A stretch of 64,000 nucleotides of DNA, from contig LFCN01000006.1 in assembly GCA_001189075.1 (NCBI GenBank), positions 1 to 64,000 on the forward strand, written 5' to 3'. The notes under the pieces are model-generated. The model saw only the letters and a list, made by a program, of their open reading frames with translations. It searched no databases and was not told the DNA's origin. The DNA comes from Parcubacteria bacterium C7867-004. GTDB lineage: Bacteria > Patescibacteria > Paceibacteria > UBA9973 > UBA2103. Numbering within the stretch: position 1 is the stretch's first letter; each line of letters starts with the position of its first letter. Shown here in pieces: positions 32,726 through 40,715 of this stretch. Both the position numbers and the translations under genes were made by a program.

Positions 32726-33562
32726 ATGGCCCGCTTCGATACCCTCTACCAGGAGATGCTCACGCGCATTATGAACGAGGGCGTCCGGGAAATGAGCGAA
32801 CGCACGGGACATGAGACTACCGCTATTCCCGGCCTGCATTTCTCCATCGATATCGAGAAGGAAGGATTCCCGCTCCTCACCCTCCGGAAGATCCCGGTAA
32901 AGATGTTCGTCGCCGAGCAGATCTGGTTCATCGCAGGAACGCGCAAACCCGCGGATTTCCTCCGCGAGTATACGAAGATCTGGGATAACTTCACGAACCC
33001 TGCCGATGTGGTTACCGTCGCGTACGGCTACCGTTGGCGGAAGCATTTCGGGCGCGACCAGCTCGGCGCGCTTATCGATCTCCTGAAAAAAGAGCCGAGT
33101 TCCCGGCATGGCGTGATAGTCACCTGGGACCCGGCGCAGGACGGACTTTCACTCTTCAAGAAGAAGAACGTCCCGTGTCCGTACTCCTTCACCGTGAACA
33201 TCATCGGCGGAAGACTCCATCTTCATAACATCGTCCGTTCGAACGATATGGTACTGGGCTTCCCGGCCGACGTCGCCGGCTTCGCGCTCCTGCAGCTCAT
33301 CCTCGCGCAGAAGCTCGGCGTTACGCCCGGCGTGTACTCGCACTCGATCTCGAATGCGCACGTCTATGACAACCAGTACGACGCAGTGAACGAGCTCATC
33401 TCCCGCAAAGACTCGCACAAGGCCATCCAGGTCACGCTTCCCAAGCACACCTTCGAGCGCGCGGAGAAGAAGGACCGGAAGCTCGCCGAGGAGATGATCA
33501 AGAACATCAGCGACCAGTACGCGCCTCAGGCCGCTATCACCGGGCTTCACGTAGTGCTATAA
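32726..33562 (+). CDS. thyA: Thymidylate synthase-family enzyme with Asp at the dUMP-recognition site
   Basis: 278 residues. Family residues are present: RTG near 24-26, EQIWF, WRKHFG, nucleophile Cys151 in NVPCPY, RSND with its Arg and Asp, and HVY. In the conserved LP(F)N segment this protein has GFPAD, so Asp182 replaces the Asn that reads dUMP (Asn177 in E. coli). The same Asn-to-Asp change marks dCMP hydroxymethylase and makes TS mutants accept dCMP. The enzyme may therefore act on dCMP. Followed by a Dcd/Dut-like gene 7 nt later and folA. Confidence 0.93.
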   Translation: MARFDTLYQEMLTRIMNEGVREMSERTGHETTAIPGLHFSIDIEKEGFPLLTLRKIPVKMFVAEQIWFIAGTRKPADFLREYTKIWDNFTNPADVVTVAYGYRWRKHFGRDQLGALIDLLKKEPSSRHGVIVTWDPAQDGLSLFKKKNVPCPYSFTVNIIGGRLHLHNIVRSNDMVLGFPADVAGFALLQLILAQKLGVTPGVYSHSISNAHVYDNQYDAVNELISRKDSHKAIQVTLPKHTFERAEKKDRKLAEEMIKNISDQYAPQAAITGLHVVL

Positions 33563-33569
33563 CTCCCCT

Positions 33570-34205
33570 ATGGCTATCCTCACTAAGTCCGAGATCCTTG
33601 AGCGCATCGAGAGCGGCAACCTATCGTTCGCGCCGAGTCTCGATAGCTTCCAGCTCCAGATGCACGCGGTTGACCTCCGTCTCGGATTCACGTTCCTCGT
33701 ACCGAAATCATGGCGCTTAACGGATAACGGCCGCGAGGCGATAAGCATCGATCCCTTGAAGGGGCACGGCTCCGAATACTTCGACGTCATAGAGCTCGAG
33801 CAAGGCCAGTACTTCGAACTCCTGCCCGAGGAATACGTCCTCGTCTCTACGTTTGAGACCATTAGCGTTCCGAACGACCTCATGGCGGTACTCTATCCCC
33901 GCTCTTCAGTGAACCGCAAAGGGCTTTCGGTCGATCTCACCGGCATCATCGATTCGGGATACCAGGGCCCACTTACACTCCCGATCCGGAACAATACCCG
34001 CTCACAGGTGATACGCCTCCATCCGGGAGAGCGGTTCTGCCAGCTCGTGTTCGAGGAGCTCGCAACCCCCGTAAAGCAGGTAAAGAAAAGTCGTTGGCAC
34101 CAGAAGGATGTCGTCGATAAAGGAAAGAAGGAGAAGTCTAACGAGATGAAGCTCGTCTTCAGCGGCGACCTTAAGAAGCTGAAGAAGGATCACCCGGTAC
34201 GGTAG
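33570..34205 (+). CDS. dcd: dCTP deaminase/dUTPase-superfamily protein lacking the Dcd catalytic Glu
   Basis: 211 residues. RSSVNRKGL matches the phosphate-binding motif, and GIIDSGYQG (Asp128, Tyr131) matches dUTPase motif III. Where Dcd has LEF/LEL with the deaminating Glu138, this protein has LTLPIRN, with Pro138. It may thus be a dUTPase-type hydrolase or a non-deaminating relative, although overall length is Dcd-like. A basic tail (about 170-211) is extra. Sits between thyA and folA in one operon. Confidence 0.8.
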   Translation: MAILTKSEILERIESGNLSFAPSLDSFQLQMHAVDLRLGFTFLVPKSWRLTDNGREAISIDPLKGHGSEYFDVIELEQGQYFELLPEEYVLVSTFETISVPNDLMAVLYPRSSVNRKGLSVDLTGIIDSGYQGPLTLPIRNNTRSQVIRLHPGERFCQLVFEELATPVKQVKKSRWHQKDVVDKGKKEKSNEMKLVFSGDLKKLKKDHPVR

Positions 34206-34207
34206 CC

Positions 34208-34705
34208 ATGTCTCGCCTGAGCTTCATCGCCGCTATCGGAGAGCGCTCGCGCGTCCTCGGGAAAGACGGAGGGCTCGTCTGGGATCTACCAGGAGACCTC
34301 GCGCGTTTCCGTTCCATTACGAAAGGCCATCCCGTTATCATGGGTCGCAAGACCTGGGAATCAATCCCCTTGAAGCATCGACCGATGCCAGCTCGCGCGA
34401 ATATCGTCGTTACACGTGATGCCGCCTATGACGCGCCCGGCGGAATCGTGTGCACCTCTCTTCCCGAGGCCATCGAGCGGGCCAAGAGCGAAGCGGGCGC
34501 CGAAGAGATATTTATCATCGGCGGCACCCGTCTCTTCGAAGAAGCGATGCCTATCGCCGATCGCCTCTATCTCACGCTCGTTGATGATGATGCCGAGGGC
34601 GATGTCTTCTTCCCGCCCTATCCCGACTTCACAAAGATGATCTTCGAAGAAGCGCATGAGGAGAACGGCATCCGCTACCGCTTCGTTGATCTCGAGAGAG
34701 AATAA
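34208..34705 (+). CDS. folA: Dihydrofolate reductase
   Basis: 165 residues. Motifs SFIAAIGERSRVLGKDG, VWDLPGDLARF (with Asp as substrate acid), VIMGRKTWESIP, ANIVVTRD and EIFIIGGTRLFEEA. Regenerates tetrahydrofolate from the dihydrofolate released by canonical thymidylate synthase. Starts 2 nt after the preceding stop; last gene of thyA-dcd-folA. Confidence 0.96.
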   Translation: MSRLSFIAAIGERSRVLGKDGGLVWDLPGDLARFRSITKGHPVIMGRKTWESIPLKHRPMPARANIVVTRDAAYDAPGGIVCTSLPEAIERAKSEAGAEEIFIIGGTRLFEEAMPIADRLYLTLVDDDAEGDVFFPPYPDFTKMIFEEAHEENGIRYRFVDLERE

Positions 34706-34739
34706 AAGAAAAGCCCCGCACTGCGGGGCTTTTCTTTTA
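34703..34739. terminator. Bidirectional terminator between folA and rplK
   Basis: TAAAAGAAAAGCCCCGC ACT GCGGGGCTTTTCTTTTA, a 17-bp perfect stem between converging genes; it overlaps the folA stop codon. Confidence 0.93.
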
Positions 34740-34751
34740 CGTACGGAATAC

Positions 34752-35171
34752 TTACGCGACCGTCACGCCCATGGACTTCGCGGTACCCTCAACCATGCGC
34801 TCCGCAGCCTCGATGGAGCCTGCGTTGAGGTCCGGCATCTTCTGCTCTGCGATCTGGCGAACCTGATCCTTGGAGAGTGTGCCGACCTTCGAGAACGGGG
34901 TCTTACCTGATCCCTTGTCGAGGCCGAGTGCCTTGAGGATGAGACGCGGCATCGGGGACACCTTGAGGATGAAGGTGAAGGTGCGGTCGTCATAGACGGT
35001 CATCTCAACCGGGATAATGACGCCCATCTGGTCGCGAGTCTGCTCGTTGAACTTATTGACGAAATCGCCAATGTTAACGCCGGCAGGTCCGAGCACGGTA
35101 CCGACTGGAGGAGCCGGGGTAGCCTTGCCGCCCGGTATCTGGAGCTTGATCTTCTTAATTGCTTTTGCCAT
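34752..35171 (-). CDS. rplK: 50S ribosomal protein L11
   Basis: 139 residues, full family length: KIKLQIPGGKATPAPPVGTV, GVNIGDFVNKFNEQT, TFTFILKVSPMPRLI and the C-terminal rRNA-binding domain (LSKDQVRQIAEQKMPDLN). Forms the GTPase-associated centre with L10/L12. Last gene of secE-nusG-rplK; the usual next gene rplA (L1) is missing. Confidence 0.97.
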   Translation of the reverse strand: MAKAIKKIKLQIPGGKATPAPPVGTVLGPAGVNIGDFVNKFNEQTRDQMGVIIPVEMTVYDDRTFTFILKVSPMPRLILKALGLDKGSGKTPFSKVGTLSKDQVRQIAEQKMPDLNAGSIEAAERMVEGTAKSMGVTVA

Positions 35172-35194
35172 ATGAATTGCTTAGAGACTCTACG

Positions 35195-35764
35195 TTATAG
35201 CTTCCTGATTTGCAAAAAGTCGAGCTCGACGGGGGTCTCGCGACCGAACATCGCGACCATGACCTTCACCTTGCCGCGCTCCTCGTCTATCTCCCCTACC
35301 TTGCCCTCGAGATCCTTGAACGGACCGTCCGCGATGACGATAGGATCATCCTTCATGAGGTCGATGCGATGCTTCGGCACGTCAGCACCCATGCGCTTCA
35401 TGAGTGTGTTCACTTCAGATTCTTCCATCGGGACCGGCGTGGTTCCTGAGCCGACGAAGCCGGTTACGCGCGGAGTGTTGCGGACAACGAACCACGAATC
35501 CTCATCTACAATCATGCGGACCAGAATGTAGCCCGGGTAGATCTTCTCCTCCTCGACGATGCGCTTTCCGCTCTTTACGCGGATCTTCTTCTCGGTCGGT
35601 ACCACAACCTCGAATATCTTGTTCTCCATACCGAGACTCTCGATGCGCTGCTTGAGGTTACGCTCAACGGCGTTCTCGTAGCCGGCGTAGGTGTGAATGG
35701 TGTACCAGCGCGGGGTAAGATCCTGCGCCTCGTCGGAGAAATGGGGTACGGTCTTCATGTCCAT
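35195..35764 (-). CDS. nusG: Transcription termination/antitermination factor NusG
   Basis: 189 residues. NGN domain (about 18-125; WYTIHTYAGYENAVERNL, YPGYILVRMIVDEDSWFVVR, VTGFVGSG) and KOW domain (PIVIADGPFKDLEGKVGEID). Binds RNA polymerase and couples it to ribosomes or Rho. Met1 and Met3 are both possible starts. Between secE and rplK as in most bacteria. Confidence 0.96.
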   Translation of the reverse strand: MDMKTVPHFSDEAQDLTPRWYTIHTYAGYENAVERNLKQRIESLGMENKIFEVVVPTEKKIRVKSGKRIVEEEKIYPGYILVRMIVDEDSWFVVRNTPRVTGFVGSGTTPVPMEESEVNTLMKRMGADVPKHRIDLMKDDPIVIADGPFKDLEGKVGEIDEERGKVKVMVAMFGRETPVELDFLQIRKL

Positions 35765-35788
35765 AACGGAAGTGGTGAGCGGATAAGA

Positions 35789-35974
35789 TTAGTAGCCCAG
35801 GATGAGCTTGTTCACGATTCCTCCGAACGCGTAGTCGAGCGCAGCGATGAAGAGCGCGACCAGAGCCGAGATAAGAATGATGAGCCCCGTATGGAGGATG
35901 GCCTGATTCCGATCCGGCCAGACGACGTGGGTCATCTCGCCTCGAACGTTTCGCAGATAGGTGAAGAGTTTCAT
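35789..35974 (-). CDS. secE: Preprotein translocase subunit SecE
   Basis: 61 residues: amphipathic helix RNVRGEMTHVVWPDRNQAIL followed by one membrane span (about 28-50), the minimal single-span SecE. Clamps SecY in the translocon. First gene of secE-nusG-rplK with a near-perfect promoter 46 nt upstream. Confidence 0.93.
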   Translation of the reverse strand: MKLFTYLRNVRGEMTHVVWPDRNQAILHTGLIILISALVALFIAALDYAFGGIVNKLILGY

Positions 35975-36019
35975 ACGAGTTTTCCAAATAAAAAAGCCCC
36001 GCGGGCCTTATATGCGCAC

Positions 36020-36048
36020 ATGATAGTACGGCCTGGTTACTGTGTCAA
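36020..36048 (-). promoter_or_regulatory. Promoter of secE-nusG-rplK
   Basis: TTGACA (36043-36048), 17 bp, TATCAT (36020-36025). The leader contains a small GCCC/GGGC hairpin with six T residues (about 35989-36003), a possible weak attenuator. The -35 box abuts the terminator of the upstream gene. Confidence 0.8.
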
Positions 36049-36084
36049 ATGAACAAGGCCCCGCTTGTGCGGGGCCTTGTTCAT
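36049..36084 (-). terminator. Terminator of the SIMPL-domain gene
   Basis: ATGAACAAGGCCCCGC/GCGGGGCCTTGTTCAT, 16-bp perfect stem with TTGT loop. Confidence 0.9.
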
Positions 36085-36104
36085 AGCCATACGAACCGAG
36101 GATA

Positions 36105-36917
36105 TTAGCGGATCTCGTAGGTGATGGAAACCGTCACCGACGACTCATCCTCTCCTACCGGGAGCCTCGGGGCCTCCGGAGCGACTGCGGACATCATGGA
36201 GCCGCCCTTCCCTGCGTACGAGTCGTACATTGGGTATGACGGGCCGTTCTCATAGAATGTCGCGATCGGACCCAGGTGCACGCCGAGCTCCTTCGCGAGC
36301 TTCTTCGCCTTCTCCTGAGCGTTCTTGATCGCTTCGGCGCGAGCCTCTGCCTTCACGCCGTCCTCGTCATCAACGACGAACTCAGGTCCGGAGATGTTCT
36401 GGACGCCGATGGATCCCAGCGCCTGGAGCACGTCACCGGCTTTGCTGGTGTCGCGGACCTTGACCTCGACGGTCTGGGATACGTCGTACCCTACGATCTT
36501 CGGATTGCCTGAGACGATCGGTGGGCATGCGGTTCCCGGATAGCATGGAGCCTGCTGCGAGTACTCATAGCGAGGCGAGACGTTGTACGAGAGGGTCTTA
36601 ACATCCTTCTCCTCGACGTTGAGCGACTCGACGGACTTGAGTGCCGCGTCGATCTTCTCGGTAGCCTGCTTCTGCGCATCAGCGACGTTTGCCGCTGACT
36701 CGGTCACCGAGAAGGTGATGCGTGCCGTATCAGGTACCGCGGTTGCTCGTCCGGTTCCCTCAACCGTAATGGTGTTATACGGATCGCCCGCCTCGCGGCC
36801 GAACGCACCATCCCACGTCTTCACGAGAAGGAAGAGTGCAAGGAGTGCGAACACGGCCACGAGCGCGAGACGCACGGCCTTGTTGCTGGTTAATTCATTC
36901 ATAAGATCGGTTTGCAT
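36105..36917 (-). CDS. Exported SIMPL-domain (DUF541) protein
   Basis: 270 residues; N-terminal signal anchor (about 15-35), then the SIMPL fold with ITVEGTGRATAVPDTARITF and VKAEARAEAIKNAQEKAKKL, the hallmark helix. A Cys-containing loop (PCYPGTACPP, about 120-130) and a Met/Gly/Tyr-rich segment are inserted. SIMPL proteins form oligomeric shells in the envelope; some relate to oxidative stress or transport. Met1 or Met6 may be the start. Monocistronic. Confidence 0.85.
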   Translation of the reverse strand: MQTDLMNELTSNKAVRLALVAVFALLALFLLVKTWDGAFGREAGDPYNTITVEGTGRATAVPDTARITFSVTESAANVADAQKQATEKIDAALKSVESLNVEEKDVKTLSYNVSPRYEYSQQAPCYPGTACPPIVSGNPKIVGYDVSQTVEVKVRDTSKAGDVLQALGSIGVQNISGPEFVVDDEDGVKAEARAEAIKNAQEKAKKLAKELGVHLGPIATFYENGPSYPMYDSYAGKGGSMMSAVAPEAPRLPVGEDESSVTVSITYEIR

Positions 36918-37033
36918 AAGTTCTTCGTATTAATTGAAGGGGTGTACGAGCATGGTATCACGCGTCGTGTCCTCATCCGTTCGGACGTGCCGGCACCCTA
37001 AAAGTGACAGAAGTTTGCTACCATTGCCGCTAT

Positions 37034-37777
37034 ATGGAGATAGTAACGATTCTGGGCATAGCATTAGCGGCCTCTCTGGCTACATTCATCGGAGGGCTCC
37101 TGGCGCTCAAGCTACGCGACAAGCTGCATCTCGTTCTTGGTTTCTCGGCCGGAGCAGTAATCGCGGTTGCGTTCTTCGACCTCATTCCTGAGGCGCTTGA
37201 GCTCGGTATCTCCTTCTTCGACCCGGCGACCGTAATCCTCGCGACTGCGATCGGCTTCTTCCTCTACATGGTCCTTGATCGCACCATCCTGCTGCACACG
37301 CATGCGGACGGCGACTCCGAAGAAGCACACGGGCACACGAAGAAGCGGGGGTGGATCGGTGCCGGATCGCTCTCAAGCCACAGCTTCCTCGACGGATTCG
37401 CCATCGGCCTCGCCTTCCAAGCGTCGCCGGCCGTGGGTGCAGTTGTTGCGGTTGCGGTGCTCACTCACGATTTCTCAGATGGTATCAATACAGTGAATAT
37501 GATCCTCAAGAATGGCGGCACGCGCAAAGAAGCGTTTCACTGGCTCGCGGTTGACGCGGCCGCTCCCCTGCTTGGTGCGACGGCCACCCTGTTCATTACG
37601 CTTCCCGCAAGCACGCTGTCGCTCGTACTCGCGCTCTTCGCGGGATTCTTCCTCTACATCGGTGCATCAGACCTGCTTCCGGAAAGCCACCATGCGCACC
37701 CGAAAGTAATGACGACCGTAATGACGCTCCTTGGTGCCGGTGTGCTCTATACCGTTATCACGCTTGCGGGCGTATAG
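37034..37777 (+). CDS. ZIP-family metal transporter
   Basis: 247 residues with about eight membrane helices. Metal-site helices are visible as SLSSHSFLDGFAIGLAF (H, D) and AVLTHDFSDGINTV (H, D), and a His-rich loop HTHADGDSEEAHGHT lies between helices 3 and 4. Takes up zinc or a related divalent ion. Start at 37034 is preferred because an extended -10 (TGC-TACCAT) lies 9 nt upstream and the longer frame adds no conserved sequence. Confidence 0.9.
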   Translation: MEIVTILGIALAASLATFIGGLLALKLRDKLHLVLGFSAGAVIAVAFFDLIPEALELGISFFDPATVILATAIGFFLYMVLDRTILLHTHADGDSEEAHGHTKKRGWIGAGSLSSHSFLDGFAIGLAFQASPAVGAVVAVAVLTHDFSDGINTVNMILKNGGTRKEAFHWLAVDAAAPLLGATATLFITLPASTLSLVLALFAGFFLYIGASDLLPESHHAHPKVMTTVMTLLGAGVLYTVITLAGV

Positions 37778-37779
37778 CG

Positions 37780-38442
37780 TTACCTCGTCTCAAGCGTAGC
37801 GAGCATTTCTAGGAGCGCCTTGTGCTCCGGAAGCGCGTTGATATCGAGATCGGGATTCGTCCAGTCGACGTTGCGTTCGAGGATATCGAATCGGAGGACA
37901 TCATTCTCGCGCTCAAGAAAGTAGGAGCTCAAGACCTGTCCCTCGAATCGTTCGATAACGGTTGAGCGGTACGTTCGGCCATTGATGAGGCTCGTCTCGA
38001 ACCGGCTGAAGTCCTCTGCGGCCATATCTGATGGTTGATATCGGGTATGCGCCAGGATCACTTCATCCGGAGTCTTCCCTTCCGGAAGCGCGTAACGATA
38101 GAACGAAAGGTAATGAAACTCTCCGCTTGGGGCGCTCATCTGATAGAAATGGAGCAGGTCTTCTTCCTTGCCATCAGCGCCCGGTAGCTGGACGCCGTCG
38201 ACATACCCGGCTGGAAGGATAAATGATATCCCCGCTTCTGGTAACGAAGTGGCTGCGGACGTTGGGCAGGCAGCGAACGCGCACTCGGGTCCCGTGCGCC
38301 CGACTGAGGATCCGTCAGGACAGATCATGGCTTCGAGCGTGCACCCAACCTGTTCGGTCGGTCTCTCAAGCGTATTGCGGTACAGAAAGATACCGAACGC
38401 GCCGACGAGGATGAGGGCGAGCAAGGCGAGGAGCTGTTTCAT
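37780..38442 (-). CDS. Exported protein with a Cys-rich Kazal-like module
   Basis: 220 residues: N-terminal anchor (MKQLLALLALILVGAFGIFL), then a small Cys motif (CTLEAMICPDGSSVGRTGP ... C ... C) often seen in CPR envelope proteins, and a ~150-residue beta-type domain. No enzyme motif found. It starts 4 nt after mscL and converges with the ZIP gene, leaving almost no spacer. Function unknown. Confidence 0.75.
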   Translation of the reverse strand: MKQLLALLALILVGAFGIFLYRNTLERPTEQVGCTLEAMICPDGSSVGRTGPECAFAACPTSAATSLPEAGISFILPAGYVDGVQLPGADGKEEDLLHFYQMSAPSGEFHYLSFYRYALPEGKTPDEVILAHTRYQPSDMAAEDFSRFETSLINGRTYRSTVIERFEGQVLSSYFLERENDVLRFDILERNVDWTNPDLDINALPEHKALLEMLATLETR

Positions 38443-38446
38443 ATCG

Positions 38447-38842
38447 TTACTTCCGTATGGAATCGCGAATCTCCTCAAGCACGACGAGCTCCGCGCTCTT
38501 AACAGTAGGAGCAGCGGCCTCTTCTTCCTTCTTTACGCGTGCGAGCGCCTCCAGACGGTTCAACGTACGCACGAGCAGGAAGAGCGCGAACGCGGTGATG
38601 ATAAAGGTCATCACCGACTGGATGAAGAGTCCGTACTGAATCTCTACACTTCCTCCGAGATTAACTACCAGATCCTTGAAGTCGATGCGCCCGAGTAGAA
38701 GACCGAGCGGCGGTGTAATGACATTCGTCACGAGCGAGTTCGTGACGTTGTTGAACGCCGTACCGATAACAACACCGATTGCGAGATCAATGACATTGCC
38801 ACGCAGCGCGAACTTCTTGAACTCTTCGAGGAAGGATTTCAT
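38447..38842 (-). CDS. mscL: Large-conductance mechanosensitive channel MscL
   Basis: 131 residues: N-terminal amphipathic helix FLEEFKKFALRGNVIDLAIG, TM1 with VVIGTAFNNVTNSLVTNVITPP, TM2 (about 75-95) and a charged cytoplasmic helix. Opens under high membrane tension to release solutes. With the MscS-like gene at 1.5 kb the window holds two osmotic valves. Confidence 0.96.
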   Translation of the reverse strand: MKSFLEEFKKFALRGNVIDLAIGVVIGTAFNNVTNSLVTNVITPPLGLLLGRIDFKDLVVNLGGSVEIQYGLFIQSVMTFIITAFALFLLVRTLNRLEALARVKKEEEAAAPTVKSAELVVLEEIRDSIRK

Positions 38843-38847
38843 ATTCT

Positions 38848-38922
38848 TGGGGCGGCTAGAGAGAATCGGACTCTCGATGCGGGTACCACAAACCCGAGTT
38901 TTACCACTAAACTATAGCCGCC
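38848..38922 (-). tRNA. tRNA-His (anticodon GTG), CCA encoded
   Basis: Full cloverleaf; anticodon loop TTGTGGT. G-1 pairs with C73 and CCA is in the gene (GCCGCC-CCA), as needed for HisRS. Confidence 0.93.
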
Positions 38923-38994
38923 ATGTCTGCGTAACGGAAATGCGTTACGTAGGAGCGTTATACCATAATTCGTCGGAAATACTGAGCGCGAATG

Positions 38995-39019
38995 CGAAAA
39001 GCGCCCGGAGGCGCTTTCG
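38995..39019 (-). terminator. Terminator after tRNA-Leu(GAG)
   Basis: CGAAAAGCGCC CGGAG GGCGCTTTCG-type hairpin just downstream of the tRNA. Confidence 0.75.
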
Positions 39020-39025
39020 TCTTAG

Positions 39026-39107
39026 TGCCCAGGAGAGGACTTGAACCTCCACGCCTTGCGGCACATCCACCTCAAGGATGCATGTATACCAATTTCATCA
39101 CCTGGGC
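39026..39107 (-). tRNA. tRNA-Leu (anticodon GAG)
   Basis: 82-nt class II tRNA with a long variable arm; anticodon loop TTGAGGT between CATCC and GGATG. CCA not encoded. Confidence 0.93.
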
Positions 39108-39124
39108 AGGTGCGTGCTGTCTCT

Positions 39125-39164
39125 AAAAGAGGCGGCCCGCTTACTATAGCGGGCCGCCTCTTTT
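39125..39164 (-). terminator. Terminator of rplS
   Basis: AAAAGAGGCGGCCCGC/GCGGGCCGCCTCTTTT, 16-bp perfect stem followed by further T residues on both strands. Confidence 0.92.
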
Positions 39165-39184
39165 TTTACAAATGTCTTGAAACG

Positions 39185-39736
39185 TTACGCGTTCTCGTCC
39201 TTCTTCTCTTCGCGGGACTCCTCTGCCGCTACTTCGGTAGGGGTCTCGACTCCTTCTTCGCCCGACTCGGCGACAACCTCGACCTCAGGAGTCTCGGTGG
39301 CGAGGACAACTTCCTCCTCGACCGGACTTCCCTCCTCCGCTACCTCGAGCTTCTCGGTCTCGGCGTAATCCTCGGTAGACATCTTAACCATGCGCATGTT
39401 GCGGAGCTGGCGACGAACCTCGCGAGCCACCTTATCGCGGATGAAGTAGAGCTTAGCGCGACGGACCTTCGAGCGCTTCGTGATCTCGATCTTATCGATG
39501 ATCGGACTGTAGAGAGGGAAGATCTTCTCGACACCAATACCGGACATGACGGCGCGAACCGTGAAGGTAGCTCCGGCCTCGGTACCGTGCTTAACGGAAA
39601 GCACGAGACCCTCGAATACCTGGAGGCGGGTCTTGCCCTTCTCGATGACTTTCTGGTGCACGCGCACAGTGTCTCCGGGGCGAACGCCAAGCTTGGCGCG
39701 CTCCATGGTCGGGACAGGGGTTATAACGCTGTTCAT
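39185..39736 (-). CDS. rplS: 50S ribosomal protein L19 with acidic tail
   Basis: 183 residues from MNSVITPVPTMERAKLGVRP. The core (to about 115) has GDTVRVHQKVIEKGKTRLQV, FPLYSPIIDKIEI and RRAKLYFIRDK. A ~70-residue Glu/Val-rich C-terminal tail is extra and resembles the tails seen on other ribosomal proteins here. The start at 39736 is chosen because longer frames run into the rluA-type gene; TACAGT lies 10 nt upstream. Confidence 0.94.
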   Translation of the reverse strand: MNSVITPVPTMERAKLGVRPGDTVRVHQKVIEKGKTRLQVFEGLVLSVKHGTEAGATFTVRAVMSGIGVEKIFPLYSPIIDKIEITKRSKVRRAKLYFIRDKVAREVRRQLRNMRMVKMSTEDYAETEKLEVAEEGSPVEEEVVLATETPEVEVVAESGEEGVETPTEVAAEESREEKKDENA

Positions 39737-39761
39737 AGTGGTCAGAACTGTATCACAGCAG

Positions 39762-40502
39762 CTACGAGCGGGCAATGAATGCCTCGCTTCCCGGGAATTT
39801 CTGAGCTGCGGCGAGCATATCGGCTGGCAGTGGCGCGATGATCTCCTTCCGAGACCCATCGAGCATCGGTAGGTCCAAACTATAGGCATGGAGACCGAGA
39901 CGCGTGAGTCCGAGGTCGCACGGCTTCCCTTCCGCATAGAGCGGGTCGCACACCACCGGATGATGGAGCGCCTTCAGATGAACGCGTATCTGATGGGTCC
40001 TGCCCGTTTCTGGCATGACACGGACCATGGAGTGCGTACCTATGTCGCTCACTACTTCATACCGCGTAAGCGCATCGCGGAGCGTGCCTTTCGCCTTCGG
40101 CTGTGCGCTCCGGAGCCTAAAGTCCTTCCGGCTACGTCCTATGGAGAACTCGATCACCCCTTTCTCCTCCTTGAGGGTTCCATACACGAACGCTAGGTAC
40201 GTCTTCTTTGCTTCCCGCTCCTGGAACACGGCCTTCAGGTGCGCATGCGACTCGGGGGTCTTCGCGAAGATGAGCACGCCGCTCGTGTCGCGATCAAGCC
40301 GATGCACTACGCCCGGACGCGCTATCTCGGTACCGTTCGTAAGTCGCTGCATCTCTCCCACCTCTTTCGAGTCAGGATAGTGTGCCGCGAACCAGTCGCT
40401 CGCCGTCTCATCGGTGGTGTGTCCGTCCGGGTGCGTCATGACGCCCGCAGGCTTTGCTATTGCAACGAGGTCATCGTCTTCATATATGACGGGGAGTTCC
40501 AT
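39762..40502 (-). CDS. RluA-family 23S rRNA pseudouridine synthase
   Basis: 246 residues. Catalytic motif HRLDRDTSGVLIFAK (Asp in HRLD-R-D) and the C-terminal RTHQIRVHLKALHHPVVCDPLY are classical. No S4 domain at the N-terminus, so it is the short form. It probably converts specific uridines in 23S rRNA or tRNA; the exact target (RluC, RluD or RluA type) cannot be told. Confidence 0.93.
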   Translation of the reverse strand: MELPVIYEDDDLVAIAKPAGVMTHPDGHTTDETASDWFAAHYPDSKEVGEMQRLTNGTEIARPGVVHRLDRDTSGVLIFAKTPESHAHLKAVFQEREAKKTYLAFVYGTLKEEKGVIEFSIGRSRKDFRLRSAQPKAKGTLRDALTRYEVVSDIGTHSMVRVMPETGRTHQIRVHLKALHHPVVCDPLYAEGKPCDLGLTRLGLHAYSLDLPMLDGSRKEIIAPLPADMLAAAQKFPGSEAFIARS

Positions 40503-40597
40503 AGACTCACCCTACCCTCTCCTACGGTTATCCGCTAGCAACTGGAGCATAGGGGTTACTTCAAAAACTTCCTGATATGCGGTATGGTTCTACCCAA

Positions 40598-40670
40598 GGG
40601 CGATTAGCTCAGTTGGTAGAGCGCTTCATTTACACTGAAGATGTCGGGGGTTCGAGCCCTCCATCGCCCA
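40598..40670 (+). tRNA. tRNA-Val (anticodon TAC)
   Basis: Cloverleaf GGGCGAT/ATCGCCC; anticodon loop TTTACAC. A likely promoter TTCAAA, 17 bp, TATGGT precedes it. CCA not encoded exactly. Confidence 0.95.
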
Positions 40671-40673
40671 CCC

Positions 40674-40702
40674 AAAAGAAAAGCCGCTCAGCTGAGCGGC
40701 TT
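40674..40702 (-). terminator. Terminator of the ClpP-like gene
   Basis: AAGCCGCTCAGCTGAGCGGCTT palindrome (kept as 11-bp half-sites AAGCCGCTCAG) with an A-tract that gives a U-tract on the minus strand; it also follows tRNA-Val. Confidence 0.8.
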
Positions 40703-40715
40703 CGTTCGTTCTTTA

